A stretch of 64,000 bases of DNA from Myrica gale (GCA_963930655.1 OZ005616.1:12490001-12554000), one strand, 5' to 3'. Numbered from the stretch's first letter, positions 31,401-45,600 are shown. Notes: generated by a model from the sequence alone, not told the origin. A program made the numbers and translations.

Positions 31401-34173
31401 GTCTCTATTGCCCATCTTTCCCCCAAAATTGTTACAATTTGCTGAATATATTTACTTCTCGTTTGTTCTTTGAAGTGTGGGAATTGAAAATGCTGGTTGT
31501 GAGAAGTAAAGAGTACTTGGTGTATGTGATTTTTCCACAAAGAGGGAACACAGGAGAGAGGTTGGAATTACTTCTGTTTACAAAGTGTTTGTGATATTTA
31601 CACAAAGAGGAAACAAAGAGAGAGGTTGGATAACTCCTCGATTTTCTTCGTACATATAATTTGGTTCTTTCAGCAGAGTTTGGCCTTACTGTTCATGCTT
31701 TCCCAATCCCAAGGGTGATAACTAAATGCAGAAAATTAAATGAATTGCTTGGGTAAATATCCCCACTTGATAATACTGGCTTTATATACATGTTTTTCGA
31801 GTTTAATAAAATGCTTCAGTTTAAGATTTTCTGTTTGTAATTGTTTAAGGTTCCCCATATAGCATAAGGCCATGTTTGACATTAATGCTCATGGTCATAA
31901 TACCTTGATATTTGTTTAAGTTTCCATCTTTACTATATGAACATTTAATTTTAGGCGAACCAAATGTTTAGTGGGAAGTCATAATCTGGAGGCACTGAGG
32001 GAATGTGTTGCATGGTAGACAAGTCTTATTGGATTTTTTCACCATAGGACACATTAGTGGAGAACTTTTCCTTAATGAATTGAAAAGAGCATTTATTTCC
32101 CTCTTGCTTGTCTAATCATGCGCACCATACTATTTATATGAGAATAAAAAGTTGTTTAGAAGTGAAAGAATCCTATGAAGTGAAATCATGGCAGCAATAT
32201 TGATACATCAAATTTACATGTTATGCAATGCATTTGATCCAACAATATTATCTACTGTTGTGGTTGTAAGTAGTTTTCGACGTCAGACTCCATTGCATTG
32301 AATTATGCATGCTTGTATTCTTTTCTTTATATGTCAGTGCACCCATCTGCCATTACCCGAGATGAACATAAGAACTCTTGTCAGCCTAGAGGAGTTAAAA
32401 ATTCTTTTGGGAGGTTGGAAGGGAGTTTTGGGTACCCCTCTTGAAAAAACTCATGGGTCAGTAGTAGAATGTCAATTCATGAATGAAGTCCATGGAAATT
32501 ATTAAATAACTTTCTCTATTTGTCTTGTTTCAGTTTTAGGATGATCAATATCTTGCTGTCAGTGTGGAATTCAAAGCAGTCTTGGTGATTGCATCTCCAG
32601 ATATTTATCAAGAAGCTCTTGGTTCAGAAGCATAAATAGGTACTGTTAGCATTGACTTGGGATTACATGCGCAGGTCTGTTGGCCCTCTGTTAGTTTTTT
32701 TCATTGATGTTTCAATCATGAGCAGTGTTAAATTTTTATTTTATCAAGTTAGAGAATCTATCAATAGGTAACTTCGTATCTTTTCGTCTATTGCAAGTAC
32801 TTTATTTAACTGGAATGGGAAATAATCTACTCTTGCAGGGTAAATCTTTGAAAGAATCCTACTACACTACATAAAAATATTTTAATAACAACATTGTAAT
32901 AGTTGAGTAGTCATGACCATTTAATCAATCGAATGCAATAGCTGGAACTACTACTATAGAACAATATTGTAATAGAAAAGCATGTTGATGAACTTATGCG
33001 TGTCCACTTGAACTTGCTCTTGATTCTAATTTGCATCTATAGTCTTTCAGTCATGGGTTTTAAGCATTGTGTCATTTGGCTGGACAGAGGAATAGTTGAG
33101 CTGGGTAATGTAAGAGGTTTAAGATTCAATCAAGTTTTTCTTTCTATGTATTTTGAGTGTTTGATGACATTTTGAATTACGTGAATGTAAGATCTTCAGA
33201 AAAATTGGAATAACTTCTCAAAATCTGGAGCTCATTCTGAGATGGGACCTGCCAGCTGAGTTGTTTGAGGGTGCTAATGTTGCGGGATATGTCTGCGACT
33301 CTGTTGCTACTCTGTTGCCGTGTTATCTGTTTGATGATGATCTCTTTTTGTGAGGTAGTGCTGCTGTATTGATGTTCAGTCCAAGTATTTGTACTGTTAT
33401 GCTGTGTTGCTGTGCTGTTTTGCTGCAGCCATAATTTGAGTTGTTGTTTCGCTGCTGGCTGCTGCTGTGTTCTATACAAAGCTGAAATATTTATTTCATA
33501 TGGTTGATTCACTTACAGATATTGGACTAAAATTTCAAAATTTCTTTTCATTTATTTCTTGGCATCAGATTTAATGCTTTGTGGCCGGTGTAAAATGAAT
33601 TTCACCTTGTTTGGCTGGTATCTCTAGCTTTCTTCATTCTACCTAATCTCATGCTCATACTTTGTGATTTTGATAACAATAATATTTTGCATAAAGCGTT
33701 TCAACATACTTTGTCTTGACAATTTTCACTTGGCCATCGATAAACCCCATCAAAATTGATTTATAAAGTTATAATTCTGATATCTGATATAATGTCATAT
33801 AGAAAAATATTAGATCGATTATGGTTCGTATTCATTAGCTTATAGAATATTCAAAAATATTCAATAACTACCAAACATAAAAAAATAAAAAACTTTCTGG
33901 AAAATATTTTGATGAAGAAAATTTTACTTGAAACAACAATTTTACATAAAAACAAAAGGAATATCGGCAATCCGAAGTCAATTGGTAATCCTAAAAAATA
34001 AATACTAAAAGGCCAATAGCGGGGCAAAATGTATTGGAGTTTGTTATGATTTGTTTTAAAAGGTATTGGAGTTTGTGTGAAAAATTGTTGGAGATTGTGT
34101 AAAATGTATTATTGTTTGTGTATGAATTTTTAAGATTTTGGATATCCGTTTTGTAAATTTTGTTGAATACATT
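31401..34173. other. No gene recognised
   Basis: AT-rich DNA with several short open frames, none with family features. A short exon-like stretch at about 32535-32630 (after TTTCAG) reads for some 30 codons, but I could not assign it. 33290-33470 is rich in CTG-type triplets, which creates a minus-strand Gln-rich frame that I take as chance. Confidence 0.35.
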
Positions 34174-34527
34174 TATTAGGATTTACACAATATGTGAAAG
34201 GTGGGCCTAACTCAACTCCAAAAGACCCCTTGAGGAGTGAGGGATGCCACAACCTTATAAGGAGCACATTGACTAGTTTCTCTGGCAATGTGGGACTTCC
34301 AACACGCCCCCTCACGTGTGGCGGGAGAACATCCAAGCCAACACATGGAAACGGGTGACGGTGAGACCACAAACTAGGAACCTTGCTCCGATACCATATT
34401 AGAATTTACACAATATGTGAAAGGTGGGCCTAACTCAACTCCAAAAGACACCTGGAGGAGTGAGGGATGCCACAACCTTATAAGGAGCACATTGACTAGT
34501 TTCTCTAGCAATGTGGGACTTCCAACA
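34174..34527 (-). mobile_element. Complete TRIM element, 354 bp
   Basis: Two 131-bp LTRs (34174-34304 and 34397-34527) with sense start TGTTGGAAGTCCCACATTG. Between them are only 92 bp, holding in the sense direction TGGTATCGGAGC next to the 5' LTR (initiator-Met primer site, 34385-34396) and a G-rich purine tract next to the 3' LTR. ACATT flanks both sides (34169-34173 and 34528-34532). It has no coding capacity; such elements depend on proteins from other retrotransposons. The LTRs differ at a handful of sites. Confidence 0.92.
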
Positions 34528-34532
34528 ACATT

Positions 34533-36224
34533 TGTATTCTAAAATAATTTTGAAAATGAACATGCCCTTGGATTTTTTTCCGTCCTATTATACTAGTCAT
34601 CTTCTACAACTGGGTAGCAAAATCTCTGTTTAAGAAATGTCATAGAAGCAGGTGTGTATTTTCTCTTACGTCTCAGTTTTTAATCGGAATGATTGTGCAT
34701 CATCCTCCCTACGTTTTCAAAAAGTTGTAAGTCAGTAGTAGTCTTCGAGCATTGAAGGAACTCTTCTCTTAACTGTTTATGTTTGGTGGTAAATGCTTGT
34801 TAACAATCATTGGAAAACTCTGTGATTGGAGGTAAGATTGAGCTGAGTCAATCTTTTTAACTAGTCTGGAAGTGTTGTATACTAATTTGTAGTTGAGGCT
34901 GGGACGATAATTGTTGGTATGACTATTTTATTGGTAGGATGGGCACCAGCTGGGTATGGATGTGGCCTCTATTTGGAGTCAAGGTTTTGCCTTATTTGAT
35001 AAAGCTTGTAGATAGTTTTGTTTAATTGAAAATGAAGCTGATCCATGCTTTCAACATTACAGAAGACTTTTTCAAAAATGTATCTTTGTAATTGGTGCTG
35101 ATCCATTAATTTTGTTGTTGATCCCGCATATTCTTTGTGATATTGGATGCCAAATGAGCATGTTTGTAATACCTTGTATTCTTGTATGTGCTACGGGTGA
35201 TTATCATCTTTGTGTTGAATGACAATCACATTGTAATGTCAGTTAAATACTTGCTAGATAATGTGAATGGCATTGACAAGAAAGAGATGATGAGGCAATT
35301 ATCTGTGGATGAAGGAGGCATGTGAACAGCTGTTTGAAAGGTATGTCCTTGTCCAAGAATTTGAACATTAATTTGTGGTTTGCTGTACACTGAGTAGCAC
35401 ACATTTGTTTGTCAAAATCGATTGTAAGATGATTTGTAGGATTGGTTCTAATATAGGAATTGTTCACTTTGGAATGCCTACATTGTTGGGCACATTTATG
35501 TTTTAATAGTTGTATATTTCATTGCAGTGAAGAACAATAATTCAGGAATCACAAGTGGTAAAGGATGTGGATAATAAGTTATGCTTGCAAAAATGACTTC
35601 AAAGGATACCGTGATTATCTTAGTATTAGATTCATCTCATGTAACAGTGGTTATTGCTATGGCATGTACTTGTACTTAGTTTGTTTGTGTTACTTTAGTT
35701 TTTTCTACCACTCCTTTGGTAAAATTGTTTACTATACTCTCCACCTGCAGATAACAGGTAAAGTCTATGCTTATTAGCACAGCGTCATGTGCTCAATGTT
35801 AAAACAACCATTCGAACGGAAACGTTGAAACGTTCCAAAATAATTCGAACGTAGGGAGGCATGTTGTCTTTCAAATGGGAAAATAATTAAAGTTGGAAAG
35901 GATTTTTTTTTCCATTTTTTAATAAAAAAAATTGCTAACAAATTATTAAAAAGATACTAAATAACAAATTTATTAACAAAAATGAACAATTAAATATGTA
36001 TCACAACATTTGAAACAATTACATATAATACGCAATAAAAATAATAATCTATCCTGGCCGTTGCGGTGGGTGTAAACTGCTTCAAGACTATTTCCAACTC
36101 CGCGTGCATCCTTGTCTTCCTAAATTCGAAAGTGTAATCAATATAATGCTTAAATAATTGACAAAAACAATCATTAAAAAAAATCAGTTGAAAGAAAAAT
36201 ATATATAACTTACTTATACATCCA
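34533..36224. other. No gene recognised
   Basis: AT-rich DNA without a supported coding region. At 35810-35860 a few TTCGAACG-type motifs resemble the CACTA subterminal motif seen at 8-10 kb and may be a remnant of that family. Confidence 0.35.
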
Positions 36225-37265
36225 CTGATTGAGCTAGAATATAATTGCATGATTAATACATCTACTACCTATAAAATTGTAATTCTTTCATGTCATAATT
36301 ATTGGTTCTAGATTGAAAATTGATTAAGGTTCATTAATCCAAGTTATGATTTAAATTGATAAAATAACATGATTTATGCTTTATTGTACGACTTGAGATT
36401 AAATTAAATTTTTATACAACAGACAGTTTATTCTCGAACATCATGTACCTAGCTCATATTATGTCTAGATACATTTGAAGAATTATTTTCTTTTTCATGA
36501 GTGCTATGATTATTGACATTGTAATTGTTAAATGAATTCAATTATATGATGCCAAGAACTAACTAAATATTCATTATGCATAATGATAAAATTAATTACT
36601 CTCTGGACCCGTAAAAGACAAGACACAATATACCAGACACATGGCAAAACAAAATAGTTTCTCGAAGATGTCAACTGTCTAAGAGCAAGACAAGAGCCAA
36701 CCTAATGAGAGAAGATTCCTTGTAACCGAATTTGGCATCTTTCGCCTCTCTCCTCTAACCGATTTTGGCATCTTTTCTCTAACTGAAATTGGTATATTTT
36801 TTCTCTCTCCTCTAACCAAAATTGGAATTTCGTGCCTCTCTTCTAACTGATTTTGGCATCTTTTCACGGCTCGCCAACCAAATTTGGTATCTTTTTTCTC
36901 TCTCCTCTAACCGAATTTGACATTTTATGTTTCTCTCCTCTAACTGATTTTGACATCTTTTCTCATACCAAATTTGATATATTTTTCTCTCTTGGCCGAA
37001 CCCTACACATACCCCACTCCCTCTTCTCCTTTAAAAAATAATTCTATACGAATCTGAACTGTGTTCAATAACTTTTATCTTTCATTTTTACACTCATTGC
37101 ACATATCACCATTTTTATTTTTACTTTGTTACTATTTCTCCTTATTTCTTCGCAAGTCTGAAATCAGTCCATTTTCCATGGGGAGACGATATGGCCTTTG
37201 GGCTAATTATTACACGACAAAACTCTTATACTTGGATAGCCTTTGTGCTGCTCATTTTTGAGTGA
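36225..37265 (+). repeat. Diverged dispersed repeat, copy A
   Basis: This block aligns, with many differences, to 38618-40140. Shared landmarks: ATTGAGCTAGAAT at the start, GATAAAATTAATT then an ACACATGGCA stretch, a long TCTCTC-rich part with GGCCGA, and an ending with TGAACTGTGTTCA, GGCTAATTATT and TACTTGG.ATAGCCTTTG.GCTGCTC. The two copies are in the same orientation about 2.4 kb apart, with non-homologous DNA between them. They may be LTRs of one old element or two independent insertions. Confidence 0.6.
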
Positions 37266-37799
37266 GTTATCTACTCGATGTTGTTTCGGTGAAGGTGATT
37301 CAATCTCAGCCTAGGAAAAGCTAAGGCCTCAAACAGGGCTGATGCAGGTGAAGGAATATATCTAAATTACCATTTTGTTTATCGGAGCCCGTTTCTTTTT
37401 TCCTTTTTGGCCTGTGACGATACTGTTTCTATTGTTCTAACTTCATCTTATTTGTTTGTTTCATTTCATTCTTTTGCTTTAGATAGTATTATTAGACGAT
37501 TTAATCAATACCCAGTTGGCTTCATTCTTTTCCTTTTTTTGGTTAATTGTGTTTTTATATTCTTATGTGGTTTGTCCTACTAGGCCGAGGGCTGCTTAAT
37601 AAAATGATGCAGGAGCATCCCTTGCACCTCGGAATAACTATTCCGGGGAAAATGAGGCATCACTTGCATCTCTGGCCAAGGTAAACATCACTTGCATCTC
37701 AGGCCGAGGTATCAAAGCATAACCTGCATCTCGGATTTAGCACCTTGGCTGGAACGATTTACGAAGCTTTAGCAGGCTTGTGATATACCATTAGAAATC

Positions 37800-38617
37800 T
37801 CTATGTCTCTAGTTTCTAACGCACTCAACCTCGTATAATATGAAGATTCCTAGAGAACGTTATTACGTTTTTACTTCAAGACGTCGGGACAGGCAACAGA
37901 CAGCGAATTTCAAAGTGTATTTAATTTCTTTTGTGTTGGATAATTGGCGAAACTTAACAACTAAGTCTTGGAAACTTAGTCACTAAGCTAAGTAATTTCG
38001 GCAGCCTTAGAGGATGACACTTATGAAGGCTAGAAGCACGAGGAATCAAGGCTATAATAGCACGACGAAGCAAGGCTAAACCTATGGAGCACGAAGTGTC
38101 GAACACTAGGTGAATCGGCGGTGACTTGCCATGGCTACTTAGGAGAATTTCAGTCATAGTCTTGACTTGCAGCTGCTGTAGGTTGCTGGGTGTCGAGGAG
38201 AGGGGAATGTAGCCCTGTGACTCGAGTAAGCTAGGCTAGATAGACCGGACATTGTTGGAATGCAACTAGCCATGTTTTCCAATAAATAGAGGTGAAATTC
38301 GGTCATTGTAGAGTACACCTTTCAGTTGAATATTGTGACTTAAATCTTAAGAGCAAGAGTGAAGTGAAGTGGGAGAAAGAGGAGGAAAGAATTTAGAGAA
38401 GTTCGGCTACACTACAGGTAAAGTTTAGCTTGGTTTTCTTTAATTTCGATTCAAAAGTTTTTAAGAAGATTGTTGTGAATCTTTGTGTTTTCAAAATGAT
38501 TATTACATCTATTTATGTTCTTCGCGTGCTTGATGTTCTCGATGAAAAGCAAGCTCATGTTTTCAAAATAGTATCATTTTTAAAGTTCGATTCGTTGTTA
38601 AGGTTTTTTTTTATTGA
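37800..38617 (+). mobile_element. LTR fragment, same family as 57661-60022
   Basis: Plus-strand sequence that aligns to the minus strand of 58800-59700. Shared landmarks: CTTAGTCA.TAAGC, a GAAGCACGAAGTGTC block, GCAGCTGCTGTAGGTTGCT, a CATGTTTTCC.ATAAATAG (TATA-box-like) region, GAGTACACC, GAGTGAAGTGAAGT and AGGTAAAGTTTAG. The copy is cut at about 38617, where repeat copy B begins. Confidence 0.7.
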
Positions 38618-40140
38618 GCTAGAATTGCATGTTTAGTACATCTAAAACTAATATAATATCAATTGTTTAATGTTTTAAATATTAGTTTTAGATGGAAAAA
38701 TGGTTAAGAGGCAATAAATCTAAGTTGTGCATTTAATTGTTGAAATTATATGACTTTATATTTAATTTAATGCACATGCAATTTTCTCCATCTCTAGCTT
38801 GTACTTAAGTCATACCGTGTCCAGATACATTCTAAAATCATTATTTTTATAATTTTCACTACAATTATTGGCATTGTAATTATTTTATGAATTTAATTTT
38901 GTGATTTGATGCCATGAACTAATTAAGTATTTTTGTTCAAAGTGATAAAATTAATTGTTTTCTTGACTTGCAGACAACTAGAGCAGTCTACTGGGACACA
39001 TGGCAGAACAAGAGGGCTATGTTGTAATTCAATGAAGAATGAGAGACACTTAAATCTCAACCATCCATCTCTTTTTTCTGTCTCCTTTTTTTAACCTATC
39101 ATCTTATTTTTCTCCTCCCTATTTCTTCTAACCCAGCCTCCTTTTCCCTATTTTCTCTCCCTCTCACTTTTTCTTCTCTCCTTGGCCGACTCGTCCCCCT
39201 ATATATTTTCTCTCTTTTTCTTTTTTGAATCACACTCTTTCTATCTCTCTCTTTTATTTTTCTAGCAACACTTTTTATCTTCCTATTTTTCTCTCCTTTT
39301 TTTCTCACCTCTTAGCAGAATAAACTCTAAACTTTCTCACCTATTTTTATTTTTCAGCCGCACCTCTCTCTCTCTATTGCCTCTCTTTTATCTTTCCTCC
39401 ACTATTTTCTCTTGTCCAAAACCCTAGTTTTTCTCTCCTTTTTATTTTACGTGTGACTCTCTTCTACTTCTCACCTTTTATTTTTCCTTTTCTTTCTTCT
39501 CTCTTCTCCCTCAATTTTCTCTCTTGGCTGCCCAAACTCTCTCTTCTCTCTATTCTCATATGTTTTCTCTTTGGTCGTATCACAACTCTCTCTCTTCATT
39601 ATTTTCAGCTTTTAGATTAGTTTCTTTTATGCTTTATTATTTCAATTCCTAGGATTTAGAATTAAGTTTCTTGCTCTTTAAATTTCCTGTAAATTCTATT
39701 TCAATTTTGGATTATGTTCTTGTTGTTTTTTCTTTAAACTTGAATCTTGGGTTATAATTAGACGATATTATTTAATCCAAGAATATTTTGCTCTTTTTTA
39801 TTCCTTGTCATTTAATTATGCCATTTAATTATTGTCATTTAATTTATGTCGTTTACTTTTAATCATTATTTTACTGTTATTTATCTTTTTTCATTTTATT
39901 TATGCATGTTATATTCTTAGTTTACGTTTTGAGTTGTTTGAATTTCGTTACAAACTCTTAAAAATCCAAAATATGAATTTGAACTGTGTTCAGTAAATGC
40001 TTTTTATTTTCTCATTTTTTTACGCAAGTTTGAAATTAATCTAATTTCCCCGAAGAGATGATCTGACGTTTTGGCTAATTATTTCATGACAGAACTCCTA
40101 TACTTGGGATAGCCTTTGCGCTGCTCAATTTAGTGGCTGA
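38618..40140 (+). repeat. Diverged dispersed repeat, copy B
   Basis: Partner of 36225-37265 (see that entry for landmarks). It is longer because of a 450-bp pyrimidine-rich expansion (about 39060-39600, CTCTCTT-type). No coding region. Confidence 0.6.
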
Positions 40141-42240
40141 AAATGATAAAGGAGTGGCATTTAGCCACATGCATGGGTTTTGATGGTTTTGGAAATGAAA
40201 ATAATAAATAAAGACATTTGAATATCATCTTTGGATGTTATTTAGATGCTGCTAATGTGTTATTAGCATATAGGTGGACATAAAATTGATGACAAAAACT
40301 AAAAGAACACATACATGCAAAATTTTTCCTAAGACGTCATAGAACACCCTATTACATTGTGGCACAATTCAGGTAAAAGTAGGTTGTATTTTTACACAAA
40401 ACCTTCCAGAAATGAATTTGAGGATCTGTAGGACTCGCTCTAAAAATTTTAGCTAAAATGAATAAGTGGAAAGGTCCGAAATGCCCTTGGAATTACCCGG
40501 GGCAGTTTCAACATTTTTGAGAAAATGAAGGGTAAAAGCGTCAAAAATTAAATTCTGGGCTTAAGGCAATGTTGGGCTTAGCTTAATGAGGTTAGGTTTA
40601 AATTATGAGTCCAAAATCAGCTTAATGAGGATAGTGACTTATTTAAAAATCTAGATTTGCATAATATGAAGCCCATTAAGCCCAATAGCATTAATGCGGT
40701 GAATAGATTAACAAATAAATAATAGATGTAAGAAAATAAATTAAATCGATATTAATTTTAGAAATAAACAAAAGAAGAATAATAAGACAACTAATAGAAG
40801 CCTTAAATTCGATAAATTAGAACACAGTCAATAATAAAAATAAAGCACGAATTTGCATGAGAAGAGAATGATTTTCACCATATATTTGGAATGAACAGTT
40901 TTTGCAAGAATACGAAAGCAATTATCCGCATTTCATTTTGTTGAAGCTTATGTAAGTTTGTGAATTTCATATGCTTATGACGTGTCATATTTCACAATCA
41001 TCTCATGGGTATGAAAGACCGGAAAGAACCTATATCCACAGGGAAACGTGTAGGCGTTACTAATAGAAAAATAGTGGGTGGTTTCCCTAGGCAATGGTAC
41101 GAGACTTGTCTAACTGGGTCCTGGTGTGTGTGATGCATCGGACAGTCCCAGAGGAGGGGAGAGATGCACAACCTTGACTCTGGGGGTTAAACAGAGCGCA
41201 GTAGGGACACACCTCTACCGGACCGGAAAAAAAGGGAGAGAGAAATGACTGGGAAACAGATGCATCATTTTTTCATTGCATCAAGCATACATTGAGATAC
41301 TGTTGATTGCTATCAGTACTTTATTTATTGTACTCTTATTTACTGTGATCATTACTACTTATATGTTGTATGTCATGTCCCTTTCCCTACCTTCCTAAGT
41401 CAGTAGGACTCACCCCGTTTTATGTTTTGTATTTTTGTATGTGGTGTCGTGGATACTAAAGATGAAGCTCTTCGAGAGTGAGCAGACTATAGATCTCGAT
41501 CCTTACATTTTGGTCTTGAAGATCCGAACATGGGTTTCAGACACTTTCGAGATACAGGTGGAGCACGAGCCCCACTGGTACCTCAAGGGACCTCCATTAC
41601 CCCCATTACCCTGATCATAGGATTTCTGTCACGCCCCGAACGCCATCCCGCAGGGACCGTGACAGCCGCGACCATTCCCTGGGAACACTCCAGCGCTTAC
41701 ACTAACTCTTACAGTGAAATTTTTTTTTTATACACATAGGGAGACTCACTCCGGAAACCACGTGTTGGCTGAGATACAAGCTCAATTAACATAACCCCTT
41801 CAGAAAAGTCTATACATTGCATCTTGTTCGCAAACTTATACAAGACGTAATAAGGCAACATACTGCCACTCAAATCAAACCAGCACTCACTAGTGCTAAC
41901 TTGGAGTTCACCAATTCCGACTCTAATTCCCAAACTTCTAGGATTTCTACGTGATATAATCCTCTGCTCCCCGATTTTCTTGTGGATCTGGAATGATACG
42001 ATTAAAAACTGTGAGTCGAAAGACTCAGTAAGGAACGACAGTTAAAACATGAACTTTGATAAATCATAGCTTTAAAACATACTCACTTTGATGCACTGTA
42101 GAGTTAAGAGAAGAAATGCATAACTGTAAATCGTGAGATAGTGCATAAAAACCATGATGCATATGCATGCTCCGTGATGCACATGCCATGCACTAAAATC
42201 TCTTGCCACTCTTGGCCCTTTCAAATACATTTCAAATCTC

Positions 42241-42360
42241 GAAATTGGCCCAGGCCCTCGAAATATTTCTTTCATAACTTGTTCTTGAGATTGGCCCCTG
42301 ACCCTTGAAAATATTTCTTTCATAACTTGTTCTTGAAATTGGCCCTAGGCCCTTGAAAGC
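42241..42360. repeat. Tandem repeat, 46-48-bp unit, about 2.5 copies
   Basis: Unit beginning ATTGGCCC..GRCCCTTGAAA followed by ATTTCTTTCATAACTTG; copies start at about 42244, 42290 and 42338. It lies inside the solo LTR, in a place where the other LTRs carry one or two copies of the GGCCCTTGAAA motif. Confidence 0.8.
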
Positions 42361-42457
42361 ATTTCTTACTGTGGGCTCGCTCCATTTGACCCGATGAAGT
42401 CAGGGTTGTGCGTTCCCATCGGAACTGTCTCCCATCCCATGGATACTTAACATCTGG

Positions 42458-42625
42458 TCGAGCTAGCCCGTAGTTGCCCCAGGCCTGATGGGTAGACACG
42501 ACCCTTGGAGGCCCACACCTTCTCTTGTCCTTCAGTGGGGTTGTTCGAGCTAGCCCGTAGTTGCCCCAGACTTGATGGCTAGACACGACGCCCACACCTT
42601 CTCTTGTCCTTCAGTGTGGTTGCAC
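42458..42625. repeat. Tandem duplication, 87-bp period
   Basis: TCGAGCTAGCCCGTAGTTGC at 42458 recurs at 42545, each followed by GATGG.TAGACACGAC and CACACCTTCTCTTGTCC. The second copy lacks about 10 bases. The single-copy form is found in the other Tekay LTRs. Confidence 0.85.
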
Positions 42626-45600
42626 ATGCCTCAAGGACTAACCCATCCTTCTCGTAAACGTCCTTCGGTATGGGCGTCCTAGGTTCCATCCATCCATCCT
42701 TCTCGATCAACGTTCCTCGGTATAGATGATGAACCTCACTTAACTTGGTACGGATCCGACCAAAGCCCCAAATCGAATCTCATAACATACGTACTCTTTT
42801 CTTTCGCATAAAACAACTTTTCATGTTTCTATCCAATGACATGTCATGCCACACTTGAAAACATCGTAATTTCATTTGCATCAAAACGTCTCTCTCATGC
42901 GTTCATGCAAATGATCATGCTATGACATGTTCGAAATATCATACGTACTTGAAACATTCTTTATGCACAATACATGTCACTTGTATTAAAACATCTTGCC
43001 ATGCACAATAAAACATGCAGTGTATCATTCCAGTTTTTCAAATCGGGTAAGATTCACTTACCGTACTCCCGACACTTACTGCACTTACACCGATCTTCTC
43101 GAACTTAGTTCGGTCTTCGCCTACAAGCGACGCTTCAATACTTAGTTATCAACACCCAACAAAGCATACAACGTATCATATATCATCTTAGTTTCAAAGT
43201 TCATATCTGAAACTTTACGTGAAATTATACATTAACCTCATAATACTAAAATTCTCTTGATCACTTAAATCCCTATTCATTCCTCCAATTTCAGCTACTG
43301 ATCAAAGCTTAGATTAGCTAATTACTTAACTCCACTGTAATTTATTTCCATTCTCACTTACAACTCTAATCAGCAAGCTAAAGACTCAAGTTTAACACTT
43401 TCCTTCATTTCTCGCATTAAGATCAATCGTTTCTAACTTACTAATTCGTCAATTCCCATGCATGATTGACTTATTTACATCTTCTATTTCATATTCTCTT
43501 AGTATAGTTAAGGCTTCTTCTATCCTTACAATTCAACTACTGTTTTGAATCTCATACGGTTCGGCCATCACCTAATTATCTTACTTGTAACTTCCATTCG
43601 TAGCTTTGATACCATTAGACTCTGTTATTCATACTAACTAATGCTACCCGAACCATTAAACCACATCATTCATGAGTTCATTTATGTGTAAGATGACTTT
43701 TAACATAAGACCTAGGTTTGATCATTCGGCCAAAATCTTGATTCCCCAAAGTACTTGTAACAAACTGTCCTTCGATACGTGTAAGGTTGCTGTTTTCACC
43801 TTCTTCGTGTCCAATTCGTATTCAACCCTAGTACACTTATTCTTCCCCTCAATAACATTGATTTCACGACCTATCCATGAAGGGCAGCAATAACATTTCA
43901 TATTAAGGATTCTATATCAAATCAGCAACTTAGATCATGTCCAATTTCTATTCTCCTTGTTCCACACTTTTAATCTTCCTTTGCATGGACTAATAACCAT
44001 TAGTGCCATCACTTAACTTCATGGAACATGATATATTGTTGTTGCCGAGACCTATAGGACTTGACCTAATTTTCATGTTCTTTCATCTCCAAGTTTTTCA
44101 AGCTCACAAGAGTACCAATGAACACATTGAGTCCGTACTTCAATGGCCAACCCGTGGCCATACTCACTCCTATACTTATTGACCTAGACCCAAAAGATAT
44201 CTTAGGTTCACAAGTCCACATATGTCTTGCAAGATCCATGAAATCATTGATAGCACTCAACATGTCATCAATCTCCATATAACCCGAGCCTTTAAGCCTT
44301 CTTATCTTTGCTCTCTCTTACATACATGTTGTCTTATTTTTGCACTTAGGTCTTTATCCTCTAATCTATTCAGCCATGACCTCATTCATCCATTACATGT
44401 AAGGGTAATTCCATTTGTTATTAACTTGCCATTAGGGTTGCCTTTTACTAGGTCATTCGGACAAGCACAAATCCAAGTATTCGTCGAGTACAATTTCTCC
44501 AATTGTGATCCCATCCTCCCTTAACAGATTCACAACCTAAGATCTACAATTCATAGGAAAATCACAAGATCTCATGCAATCCACCATTCGGCCAACACCA
44601 TAATTCATAACACTAACATACACTTACATGGTAGCTATGACATGCAAATCTTATTCTCTTCAAACATGGCCAACCCGAGACCTAATACCATGCTTAATCT
44701 AGCAATTAAGCTTCATACTTACCTCAACAAATTCATACTTCAAGCACTTTATAGATATATTAACATAGCATGCATTCGGCCAACACAACCAATCACAACC
44801 ATTAATGTCGAAACTTAACTACTTTGCAACATGCATTCCCTTTTTATTTCAAGACCAAACTAGCATGCATTTAGCCCTACAACCTAATCTCTTCATCATA
44901 TACAACAACCATAACTAGATCTAACATTTAGAGACTTCAACAGCAAGAGATCAAAGGAAAAACCCATCTTTCATTCGGCCAAGTGTAGTGTGAATTAAGA
45001 TCTAAACTTTCCTAACATGTATTTACCTTTTCTTTGCATTTTCTAACAACCAAGATGGGATCTTAAGCATGCATGTTCAATTCCAAGCTCACATTATACT
45101 CTATGGGTTGATTAAACTCCAGATCTAACTAAGATAAGACATTCGGCCAAGCAAAACTTCCAAGAGAACCGGATTTACCTTGCTGCCTTCACTTTTCTTT
45201 TTTCTCTCTTCCTCTCCCTTTTTCCTTTCTTCTTTCTTTTGTCCACTTAAGTCACTAGTCTCTTAAACACAACCTTCAAATATTTCCCATCATCAACACT
45301 AGGATCCATGCTAAGATTAACTCATTCGGCCAAAGGCTCCAAAGAACACACTTACCTTGCTGCCTTTAGTTTCTTTTTCTCTCTTGCAAAACCTTCTCTT
45401 CCTCTTCTCCTTCTTCTTCTTCTCCTTCTTCTTCCTTCTCTCTTGGTTCACCCCCCTTTTTCTCCCCTTGGTTCTCTAACTTTCGGTTTCTCTCCCTTCT
45501 CTCCTTTCTCGGTTTTCTCTCTAGCTTTTCACTTGTGTTGCACGACCAATGGAGATAAAAGTGAAAGGGAAAGTGACTTAGGTGAAAAGTAAGACAAGTG

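Noticed and set aside
33177..33512. 111-codon Gln-rich minus frame
   Set aside because: Arises from CTG-rich DNA; no homology pattern and no gene context.
42241..42625. CRISPR-like array
   Set aside because: Units touch without unique spacers and lie in a plant LTR; ordinary tandem duplication. No CRISPR array exists in the window.
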